This document shows, in pieces, positions 47,359-57,922 of a stretch of 64,000 bases of DNA (the stretch's first letter is position 1; every line of letters begins with the position of its first letter). The stretch is from Paramecium pentaurelia. Its lineage: Eukaryota; Ciliophora; Oligohymenophorea; Peniculida; Parameciidae. The stretch lies in assembly GCA_905183005.1 (NCBI GenBank), contig CAJJDO010000009.1:361891-425890 (forward strand), written 5' to 3'. Both the position numbers and the translations under genes were made by a program. The notes under the pieces were generated by a model. That model was not told where the DNA came from, made no database searches, and saw nothing but the letters and a program-made list of their open reading frames with translations.

Positions 47359-48879
47359 ATGGCTGATATATAGTCATTAAAAGTAGCCTTTATTGAATTC
47401 ATTGAAAAATTACTGCCATCGATATCAGATCCAATGTCAATCACTTAATAAAAATGCTAATTGCTCATTAAACTTCTTAAAGATCAAGGTAAAACAATAT
47501 AGGATGTTTGCTTATATATTTAAAATCTTAAAATAGGACATATGAAACCTTCTAATTAGAATATTTAAGAAGAGGATAAAGTAAAATCTCCAACCAAAAC
47601 TAAATAAATAGATCATGAGCTATTCTAACCTGAATCTTATTTTAGACTAAGTAAGAATACCTTCAATAATTAACTAGATCTTCCAAATAAGGACTTAATA
47701 ATTAAGAAATCTAGTTTTAAGAATGGTGAATTAAAAGAAAAAAATCATAATATTGATCAAAATGAAAGACAAACAGAAGACATCTCAACACCTCTTAAAT
47801 TTGGGATTGATAAATTGAAAAGTATTCATTTAATCTTAAATAAAGAAACGCCAAAAACGACCTCAACCTTTAATATGTTCTTTTAATAAGTCAAAGGATT
47901 TTCAATAGTTTCAAAAGAATATATTATTGATGATTTACAACAATCTATGAAAGAATTCAGAAGACACACAAAAATAATGGGATGCATAGAACAAAGATCC
48001 TTCGAGGTTAATAGTGGTGAAATATCTGAAGTTGATAAAAAGCTACATCATTAAAACTACAATTTTACAAGTTACTCCAAATAAGTTGAAAGATAAAAAT
48101 CTTTTAAAAAAATGAGCATATTTGAACAAAAAAAAAATACAGAATCGAACACTCAAATATAAAATAATGAACAATTATAACCTTAATAACAGGTACCAAC
48201 AATTTCGAATACATCCTCTATTTAAAAAGATTAAGAATCTACAAATAATGAATCTCAATAACCATAAACTGCTCGTACATATTTACCTTCTAAACCATCA
48301 TTATATTCTTATAGAGCTTAATAAAGAAGAAATGATTAATAAGGATATTTAAATTAGAGAAACAATTCTTAATAAGAATAAAATAACGAATAACTTAACA
48401 ACATAAATTAATAAAATAATGAATCAGAAAATTAATAAAATGATACAAAATCTAAAGAAGTCCCACTCTCATTAGAATCAACATGCAATTAAACCTAAGA
48501 AATTATTAAATTAGGCACTATTTCATCACCTAAATAGACATCCAACTAAATATCTAATAATGAAACAGTTTCTGTTGATACTTAAATAAATTCTCTACCA
48601 GTTTCACCTATACTGAACAATTCGAAATTTACTATTGAATCTACTTAATCTTAAAACCATTCTAGAGAATAGTCAATCAATGAAGAAATTAAAGTTGATC
48701 AAAAGTAAGAAGCCCCTTAAAGAAATACTTATACTAGATTTAATTACACTCAATAAAGATTATAATAAATCAGAGGAAATTTGATTTAAAATAATTATAG
48801 AGGATCAATTAATAATAATATGGATGATAAAACTACAGATATTAAGATAGATATGAAATAATTGGATTAAAATTTTTGA
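47359..48879 (+). CDS. Low-complexity Gln/Asn/Ser-rich protein, intronless
   Basis: 506 aa in a single exon. An N-terminal ~35-residue helical segment (SLKVAFIEFIEKLLPSISDP, QLLIKLLKDQGKTIQDVCL) looks like a LisH-type or similar dimerisation helix; the identification is tentative. The rest is disordered, rich in Gln, Asn, Ser and Thr. No introns in 1.5 kb is notable for this genome. Divergent from the gene at 46043-47344 with a 14-bp gap. Confidence 0.72.
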
Positions 48880-48900
48880 TTATAAATATTCTTTTCAAAT

Positions 48901-50455
48901 TCATTATTTAGTAAAACTTTTTGAAAATTACCTTTATTTTCCTTCTTCAATATTAACTTATTTGATTAATGATTATATATTATGATAGTTTTATGTATTA
49001 TCATCGTTTTATATATTCAAACTTGCCATTATTGGTGTGTATTTGTTTACAGATGAAGAGTTTGTTCTTGCTTATCTAACATAAACAGAATTCTGATTAT
49101 GATAAACTAATAAATCTTTGCTTTTTTTTAAAGCAGAATCTATGTAAGGATCATAATAACTGTAATTAGGTAATTAAGGTTTTTATGTTTGCTCATTTCT
49201 TTAACTTGATTAAGCCCTTTAAGAATTCTGACGTGATGATGATTAAGGTCTATTAATAAGAGGTCTAGGTTCAGGAGTAAGAGAGAATTATTAAACAGTA
49301 GGTTTAGTTCTTACAAGATTAGCTATTTTTATTGTTTAAGGAGTTGAATTAGAATTGGAATTAAAAGGTTTTGCTTTGTGATTATATAAATCTGGACTTC
49401 TTTCAGTTTTTTAATCTGATTTTGATATAGTATTTATAGTATCCAATAATACTGGTTATTATGAACACTTAACATAAAAATGATCAGCAATAGTAGTACT
49501 ATCAAAAGAATTTATTATATTTAACACTTAAGTATAATTTGGTCTCTGAAATGGATTATATGAAAGGAATTAAATAATAATTTATTCAAAAGCTTGAGAA
49601 TAGTTATATCTAAACATATCTATGTATATATTACTTTTGAATATATTATCTTAATTTGGTTATGGCCAATCCATATTAAAAAATGCATTTCTCAACATCA
49701 TAAAATTATTTAACTTCACATCCAGATATACAAACTACACAAATAATTCCTAATAAAAAAATATTTATTTTCTCTAAATCAAAATTTAACTAAATCATAT
49801 AAAAATTTATACTTTGTTTTAAGAATCTTTCAATTCTTATAATTCTTCTGATGATAAATATTCTAATTCTCTCAGTCCCAATTTAACTTTTCTAAATGAT
49901 GATATATTTTATGGAGTACAACTCAATTCTAATAATTTTATATCTCCACCATCTGTTATACGTATATTTTATGGATGCAAATCAATATACTTCTATTTAT
50001 TATTTTATAAATCAATTAATGTTTCACAAACAGTTTTGATTAAATACCATAATTCTCCTTCAAAATAACTAATTTTATTCTTTTATAATACGTTGTTCTT
50101 AATTTCCTTCGAATCTCCATATCCTTTTAGAGATTTTTTTATATGTATTGAATACCAATATGAACAATATTTAGAGTTCCACAAAAATCTTTTACACTTG
50201 ATTAAGAACAATCAAAAATTTATGTTATATTAGGATGCTTAAGTCTTTAACTATGAATTTAATTTTTCAAGATTACTTTATCTATTAACATAAAAGTTCA
50301 GGTTTATTAGATTGCAATTTAATAACTGCCATAAGTTCAGATGGATTTCCATTTGACTAGTACACCACTATATCTCCATATGCAGGATCAGTTTTATTGA
50401 CTATAAACTTATAGTTATTGAGTAGTTAGTTTTATTTTTAGTTGTTGGAACCCAT
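48901..50455 (-). CDS. Divergent protein-kinase-like protein (pseudokinase)
   Basis: 482 aa with four introns. The kinase fold can be followed: N-lobe strand with lysine (LMAVIKLQS), RLKHPNITQIFDC, hinge region (ISYFEGELWYLIKTVCETL), and a C-lobe end LSYNPFQRPNYTQVLNIIN. The catalytic loop is YIDLHPQNIRITDGG, where HRDxKxxN is replaced by LHPQN, and DFG is replaced by LELS. With both the catalytic Asp and the metal Asp gone it is predicted inactive as a kinase and probably a scaffold or allosteric partner. The C-terminal ~150 residues are Ser/Pro/Gln-rich (SLTPEPRPLINRPQSSSRQ). It ends 21 bp from the convergent gene. Confidence 0.8.
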
Positions 50456-50478
50456 TTAATTATTTTTATTTATATTCT
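50456..50478. promoter_or_regulatory. 23-bp gap between two divergent start codons
   Basis: The pseudokinase gene and the coiled-coil gene start back to back. The space holds only T-rich sequence; both promoters presumably overlap coding DNA or initiation is further in. Confidence 0.5.
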
Positions 50479-51692
50479 ATGCTAACTTATATAGATTTTT
50501 GTCTTAAACTAGCTAAAATAATTAAAGATGAGAAAATAGAATCACTATCTTTGTAAACTTTAGTAGAGGAAACAATTAACTTATTAGATAGATAATAACC
50601 TCCGATTGATACATATGTATTTGTTGTTTATAATAAGAGGAAGAAGTAATTGCCAAAGAATTATAGTTTTACAGAACTGAATGCTAATATCTCAATAAAT
50701 TAAGACTCTCATTACAAATTTAAGTGAAGGTAATTAGAATAAATAAATAGCAACTGCAAAGATAATTATAGGAGGAAAAAGAAACTAATATTGAATTATC
50801 AAATGTTCTAAAAACGCAAAAACAAGAATAGTTATTGAGTTAAACTAAAACTGAAGGGTTGAATAATATCAATCAAAAAAATGAACCTCCAAAGTTAAGT
50901 ACAAGATAACATAAAGATTGTAACTAAATACTTTTATATCCTATATTTATATAGAGTTTAGTGTAACCTAAAGATAACCCTTATTGCCTTAAACAACTAA
51001 ATAGATGCAACTAGCTCCTCATCTTACAATTGAGATTAAAAATATTAAAACTCCATTGTTGGAGCATTAAGATCCTAAAAATCTTAAAGAATTATTCCAT
51101 TAATGTGTATAATAGATTTCTAGAGAAAATTAAATGAGAGGAAATCATATTAAAAAAAATAAACAAATATGCAGCAGAGATTGTTCAGGATAATTTCAAA
51201 TATGTGAAGAAGAGAAAGATCTTACCTTTTCAAAATTAGATATCAAAACACTAACAGAAAAGTATTTATATATAAATAAAATGATAATAGATTTTTCTTA
51301 AATCCAAATTTTTTAAAGATGATTGAGGCCTAAATATTTGATATAAAGTGTTGTAATAATAAGGCTTGTCTTTACAATTTTAGATAACCAGAATAATAAT
51401 TAGAACCTTAAATAATCTAAAATGAAAGTAAAGTTCTTTAAATTCCTAAGAAAATACCATAATTTCGATCAGATTATAGGAGTAAAAGTGTAGGTAGATA
51501 AGATGGTATAATATAATAATAATTTTAGATTTAAAACTTTAGTATTAGTATTTATTCGCCGATGTATTACGTTTAGAAAGAGAATTATGTGCAACCCCAA
51601 AATAAAATAAAAATAGATAAATTGAATTAAAAAGCTAATTGAAAGATGTTCGTGAAAAACTATATCAATTACAGTGCAAGATTTTAAATTGA
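50479..51692 (+). CDS. Coiled-coil protein, unknown
   Basis: 360 aa with five introns (23, 21, 35, 29 and 23 nt). A helical N-terminus (MLTYIDFCLKLAKIIKDEKI) leads to a coiled coil (QLQRQLQEEKETNIELSNVL), a middle domain with several Cys (KQICSRDCSGQFQICEEEK, IKCCNNKACLYNF) and a C-terminal coiled coil (LRLERELCATPKQ, LKDVREKLYQLQCKIL). The Cys-rich middle might bind metal, but no standard finger spacing is visible. Introns 1 and 2 were placed so that the frame YEEFYRTECQYL is restored. Family unknown. Confidence 0.7.
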
Positions 51693-51747
51693 ATTTTAAT
51701 CTAAATTTATTCCTTAAAAATTAATATATAAAAATTAAGTCATAAAT

Positions 51748-52190
51748 TCAAATCTTATCTAATATAGAATTTTTTGGCAATAGAGTTTGATCTTTTAATT
51801 TCACATTATTTAGTGATCTACTTTTTAATGCCACAATTGAGTTAATAGCATTAACCATACCATTTCTTGATAATAATTCTTACTTTAGTTTTCATTTTAA
51901 AAGATCTTTATTCATAAATTAAAAATACTATGAATCCTTTTTTTTAATTCATCCAAATCATTTGCATTACTTATTACAAATAAAGTTTTTTGGTTAGAAT
52001 TAGATCATACTATTAAAAATTATATATCTTGAATTATTTATCATCAATAATTAAGACACTTAAGTAAATTGTGGATCCTATCATTATATATTTTTAGAGC
52101 TAAAAATATTATTAATTAATCAATTATCTTTTGTGGCAATAAAATTTAAATTTATAAAACACTTTGATGATAAAATAATTTCTTTAAAAT
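51748..52190 (-). pseudogene. Probable decayed gene remnant
   Basis: Several short minus-strand segments read like real protein but lie in different frames without introns that could join them: DPQFTQVSQLLMINNSRYII, then KTLFVISNANDLDELKKRI, then LLSRNGMVNAINSIVALKSR running to DKI and TGA at 51748. This suggests a gene that has taken indels, or a gene with unusual introns I could not resolve. No family recognised. Confidence 0.38.
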
Positions 52191-52219
52191 CAAAATTGAA
52201 TTAATAATTATTTATAAAA

Positions 52220-53394
52220 TCAAATCTGACAAAGATCATTCAAATTTTTAGAAATATATTTTTGTAAATATTTGATTACTTATCCTCTAGTACAATTAAT
52301 TTTAGATCTACACATTTTCGTCACTAAACGTTCATTTTAAAAATATAAATTGACATACTCTCCTTAAATAACAAAACTCAATTTAGAGGCGAAAGGAGGA
52401 ATAAGTGGTTCTTCAATTAAAACAGCTAATATTGCAACTTAATTTGAATCATGTCCAAAATATATACTAATAGTATGATCTCCGTTAATTTATTGAATTA
52501 TCCATTAAAATATTTCAGTTAATGCTGAAAAATGTTGAATAGATCTTGAATTATCCATATTATAAAATTTATAGATAAAAACCTAAAATATCAAAACCTA
52601 ATTACTTCATCTAAATATTTTTGAGCATTCAATGAAAGAACTGGTTTATCAAATCCTTAATATTTATTACATTTGTAACCACCATAAAATGTTTTCATTT
52701 TATTAATTGTAATTGTTGCTTAATCTAAAGAAGAATTAGAATATTTCATTTGTTAAAATACTTCTTAAAACTCTGGTCTTTGTTTAAATTCTTCATTCTT
52801 ATTTAAATATTCTTAGTTGTTCATAATTTCTAATTTAATATCATCTAATTTAGGACATTAGGTTGAACTATGACCATGAAATAAAAAGTCACGTTCCATT
52901 TTAAATGTTATAAAATCAAAATTTAATGGATTTGTAAAATTTGATTGCACAATTTCATTTAAAATTTTTTCATTTTAAGAATACTTTGAATAATAGTCTA
53001 AAAAATAACTTCTTAAGATTTCTTAAAAATTATTGGGACATAATCCTTAAACAAAAGCAATAAATGAATGCATGACCCTTGGTATAACAGATGAAACAAA
53101 ATTTAATTTTTGATATATACAATTTTTGTCCGAATCATAAAAATAATCTGTTTATGATTATTAACCTAAGTCATAAAGCTATTGAAATCCTTTTTCTGTT
53201 AGATAACCAGGTTTATAATTTTTCCATAATATTTAATCTAATGGATTATACTTATTAGGTGATCTTGCCCCATGTCTTATAAAAGATATTTACTTCTATT
53301 AATCTTCAACAGTAATAGCTTAAAATATAAAATAATAGAGGATGCTAATAGTAATAATTTACAGAATGGTCCAAGTAAATTAAGATGAAAACAT
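52220..53394 (-). CDS. Histidine acid phosphatase (secreted/lysosomal)
   Basis: 383 aa with one 23-nt intron. An uncleaved or cleavable N-terminal hydrophobic segment (TWTILQIITISILYYFIF) targets it to the secretory or lysosomal route. The active site signature ISFIRHGARSPNKYNPL is at residues ~36-52, and the proton-donor HD pair is in ISIYFGHDSNQVAIL near residue 295. FLFHGHSSTQCPKL and two late cysteines fit the lysosomal/prostatic acid phosphatase family. Paramecium carries many such genes and releases acid phosphatase from lysosomes. A dead fragment of a sister gene is at 22.4 kb. Confidence 0.92.
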
Positions 53395-53426
53395 TTTTTT
53401 GTTTAAAATATTTATATATTTATTTC

Positions 53427-54466
53427 TCATGGGTATAACCTAGCTGGTGTTCCTTCTTTTATGACTTCCGAACTTTCAATTACTCTTGATCCTCTTGTTC
53501 TTGATTGACTTGATGAAACTGTTGTAATTGTTGGTCCTACAACTTTCTTTTCAACTTTTACTTCCTTAACTTCTTTTACTCCTCCATTTTTAATTGAATC
53601 AATTTCAGCTTATACCATAATTAATGTTTCTTAACAAGTGAAATATTCTGTGTTTAATTTCTTAAATCTACTTTTCCAAACTTCTACTTCCTTTGAAAAA
53701 TAATATTTAATAATACAGATCTCAGTTTTGTTGTTTTCTCTTCAATTTCATAAGTAACAGAACTTTCCATTTCATGACATCTTCTTTCGAATTCTACAAT
53801 TTCTTATTCTTTTTAATTCAACAATCCAGTAATTCTTTCAATTTCCAGTCTTACCTTATACAATTATTCCTGATATAATTTTTATTTCTTACTTCAATTA
53901 TTTTGATTCTCTATGATAATCCTTATTATGATTGATCATTTCCACTTCTTAATTCTATAAACTCTTACTCTTTTTATCGTAATTAATTTTATGCTTATTA
54001 TAATTATAATCTTAATCTCTATGCTTCAAGTTCAAGTTCTTCAACCTATATTTAATAATCATTTTATTAATACTCTTGTGTTGTCTATTACTTCTACTCT
54101 CTCTTTAACAGTCTTTACTTCAGGCTCTCTTGCTAATAATTCTGCTACTCTCTATCTTAAAAACAATAATTCTTCCTTATATGATTCTCCATCTTCACAT
54201 TCACATTCCTTCTCTTATTATTAAGGATATGGAACAGGAACATACATAGGCATCATATAAGGTTATTAAGGAGGAGGTTGACATTTTGGTCGGCATTCAT
54301 GATTGTCAATCATAATTTAATAGCACCCATATTATGTATTAGGAAATTAAGCAGATACAAATGAAGTGGACATATAATTTCTTTTTCTATTGTATCTAAT
54401 TGGTGCTTATTCAACTTCCACATTAGTCTTAATAACCTATGATTCTACTACTGTTGTGGTTTTCAT
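53427..54466 (-). CDS. Coiled-coil protein with Pro/Met-rich and Cys motifs
   Basis: 320 aa with three introns (28, 23 and 26 nt). N-terminus MKTTTVVESQVIKTNVEVEQ, then RYNRKRNYMSTSFVS, a segment with CRPKCQPPPQQPYMMPMYVP and CECEDGE, a valine/glutamate strand-like motif (REPEVKTVKERVEVID) and a long coiled coil (EELELEAQRLRLQLQQAQNQ). It ends in a Ser/Arg tail. The VE/VK-rich motif recalls membrane-skeleton (alveolin/epiplasmin) proteins, but the match is weak. It lies between the phosphatase and the VWA-kinase, all on the same strand with gaps of 32 and 64 bp. A broken copy is at 20.2 kb. Confidence 0.78.
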
Positions 54467-54530
54467 ATTTTATTTTTAAATAAATTATATTTTAATATTC
54501 AATATCCTATTAATTATATTTAATATTATA

Positions 54531-57500
54531 TCATTCATAAATTCCCAATAAACCTAGATAATCATATGTTAGTAATGCCTTTTTATTTTCATAATTAACC
54601 AAATACATCATTTATCCCTCTTCTCCCATATCTGTTTCATCAAAATCTCCTAATAATTTTAATATATAAATATTACCTTTATGTGTATTGATAGCTGGAT
54701 CAGTGAAATAATTACCCACTCCTTGTACATCACTAACCATGTAATTAAAATTGCTGATAAAATATGTATAATATGTAAATGATTATGCAAACTTATTTAA
54801 GTCAGTCTGATAATCTTCATTTATAAAACCATAATTATTATTATATTTAACAAATTCTCCTTTAAAAAATCTTTCTGCAATCCAAAATGAATCTAATTAA
54901 ATAAATAATATAATATAAATACTTTATGATTCTTCAAGTATTAAGAAATCACTATATATTACAGGTGGTATTTTTATATTCTTATCTTTTTCAGTAGCTT
55001 ATTCTTATAATTCAGAAACAAATTTTTTCATAAGTTTCTGACAAATCAAATGTGATTTACATTCCTTTAAAGCATCATTCATAGTTTTGTATGGTTAACT
55101 ACCAATAGGTGTTTTTATGACATATAATTCATCAGAATTTACATTTAATTTTTTCATTAAAAATACATCTTTCATCATACCAAAAGCAAATGGTTTTTCA
55201 GTTCTTAAACAATTCCAAGTTCCTTCTTTAAACTTAGAAAAATCTTATGGACATTAAATCTTTTCTATAGTTTCAATATTTTTATTAAACTCTTCATCTT
55301 TTATTTCTACTCTCCAAACTTCAAACTTAGTATTAACAGTTTTAACATTTGGCTATTCTTCAAATTTATAAAAATTTCCCTATTTACATAGAGCTTCCAT
55401 AGCACCTTCTTTTTCTCTTGGAATTTCTTATTAAACTGCTACTTATTTAGATTTTGTTTAATTTTTATTTGTTTAGGTTGCATTTTATGATGCTTCACCT
55501 ATATACTTCGTCATAGTCTATGCCATTTAATTTTAATCCATTTTTTATAAATCTTAGTAAAGAAATAGCTCTTATTTTTTCTTAGATTCATATATTTTCT
55601 TTATTTCTTCATACATGACTGTAGTATGTTTTGTAAAATTAAGTGCTATTAAAACTATATTTTTTTCAATTAATTCTTCAATAGCATCCTAAATATCTTC
55701 ATCAGGAAAATTATCTCCACAACCTCCATTATATTTTTTACCATGACATGGAGCATCACAAATTATAATTGCAATTCTAAATTTACTAGGCCAACTTAAT
55801 TTGCAAACTTATTTGATTCCTCCTCTTATATCTTCAGCTGCATCTCCTCCTCCAGAACACTTAATTCCATCAAACCATTTTTCAAGTGCTTACTAATCTT
55901 TTGAAAATGGAAATTCATGATATTTTCCTAATGATTATAATTCAGCTTTATCTTAATAACAAACTGATGCCCAATTTGTTTCTCTATTTGTTGCTTATTT
56001 TATTATTTTTAAAGATCCTTAGACTGATCTTTTGGTTTATTCTTTATATGAATCCATAGACCTTAAGTTAATATAATATCAATACCCAGTAACATCGACA
56101 ATAAAACAGACATCTAATTAACCAAACTCTTTTTTAGCTTGTTACATTTATTCATTTCCCTTTAAAAGTAAATTTCCTTTTTTAAGCTCTGCTTATTTTT
56201 GCATTTCTTCTTTTTTTTTTCTCTCTTTCTCTAATTTTTCTTTTCTAGTCAATTCATTTTATTATATTTCTTATTCAATTTTTTATTAATCCTCATTTTT
56301 TTTTTAATTTAGCCATTACATTTATTTTTCCAATTATTGAAATTAATTATTTTAATCAAGTTTAATTTATTTTCCATTTTATGAATCTTTAATTAAATCT
56401 TTTAGAAAATTTACTTAATTTTACAATAATTAAATTTGATCATTCATTGAAGTTATCTCAAAATCTTTTTATTTTATCTTATCCTCCAATTTTTGTTTAT
56501 CCATATTAGCTTATCTTAAAGTATCAACAAAATTCATTTATTACAAATCTTACTATTTAATTTTTTCTTCCTTTTATTTGATGACTTTTTATAATTTAGT
56601 AATCTCATCTCTTGCTTCCATAAAATATTGATGTTCCTTATCAACTTGCTTAATTTATTTATCTAATTCTCTTTGAACACTCTCTAATTGATCTTCAAAT
56701 TATTGTTTTTATTTATTATTATCTTCTTTTAATTTTTTCACTTCTTCTTTACTCTTATTGTTTTATTAATCATATTATTATATCAATTGTTGATCAAATT
56801 ATTAAGCAACACCTACTGTAGGGCTTACTACTGATCTACGAATTAGTAATTAATTATTATTCCTTAAAGTCTCAATTTCCCCTTACATATCATTCATTTA
56901 TGTTTCAAAATTAGATTTTTCTTTAGATATTTTATCAATTTAAAACAATTTATTATTATTATCAGATTATAGAGTTGAGATCAATTTTTTTTAATCAAAA
57001 ATATCATCCTCTAATTCTTGAATTTTTTTTTTTAAATCATTAATAGATTGCTGCAATGGTTTTTTTTCCTTTTTTATGTTTTCTCTATATTCTTCTTCTT
57101 TTTCCCTTAATTCTTCTTCTAAGTCATTAACTTTTTTTTGAAGTTCTTTTTCTTTCTACGATATAGTAGGTAAAGTTGTTCTTGGAGTTTGGAAGTTTAA
57201 GTTTGGTGGATTGAGTGATACAATAGGATTTGGACCTATACTCATCGAACCTGGTTGAAATTAATTCATCAACTAATTTTAATTATAAGGATATTGACTC
57301 GTATTATAACTTTTATTAAATTGGCCCATATCAATAGGAACTGAAGGATATAGACCAGCATTCGCTTAACCATAAATATTTGGACCCATCTAAGCTTAAG
57401 TATATTGATTATTGTTTATCTAATTAGGAGTATTGGGATTATTATTAGTAAAAGGTTAGTTGTTATTGGTATTTTGATAATTCATATTTAGTTGTTAATA

Positions 57501-57574
57501 TCCTTCACCTACTAAAAGATTTTAAGTTAAATTTTACCTTAATTCTGCTGATTTTTGAATTATTAATTGTCCAT
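54531..57574 (-). CDS. VWA-alpha-kinase fusion (VWKA-like, alpha-kinase 3)
   Basis: 987 aa with three introns. Order: Asn/Tyr/Pro-rich head (~120 residues), a long coiled coil (~350 residues) closely related to that of alpha-kinase 1, a von Willebrand A domain with an intact metal-site motif (CFIVDVTGSMDSY) and CSGGGDAAEDIRGGI, and a C-terminal alpha-kinase domain (FEVWRVEIKDEEF, ELYVIKTPIG, WIAERFFKGEFVKYNNNYG, VSDVQGVGNYFTDPAINTH). This is the arrangement of Dictyostelium VWKA, which acts at the contractile vacuole, an organelle Paramecium also has. The start is extended to 57574 because a 26-nt intron joins MDNQQFKNQQNQ in frame. C-terminal zinc ligands are missing. Confidence 0.9.
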
Positions 57575-57922
57575 ATTTTGTTGTAAGTTGAATTGTTAAA
57601 CTAAAATAATAGTATGATATGTTTACATTATGGAAGATTTTAGTTGTTTTGATTCATATTTTAATTAATATTTTATTTATTGTCATTCTTTAATAAATAC
57701 TAAGAAAAAAATTTAATAGAATTAAGTTAATAGCAATAATTTTTTTAGACTTATTTATAGATTATAATAAAAATTTAGTACTTCTTATCTTATATTTATT
57801 TAAATTTAAGTATTCTAAGCAATGAAATATTTATTATACAGAATAATATAATGAAATTCATAAAATATTAAATAGAAGTTTTTATATATGTTCTATATAT
57901 ATAAAGAGCAAATATAATATTA
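57575..57922. other. AT-rich spacer between divergent genes
   Basis: About 350 bp with no coding-quality frame; expected to hold the promoters of the VWA-kinase and K+ channel genes. Confidence 0.5.
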
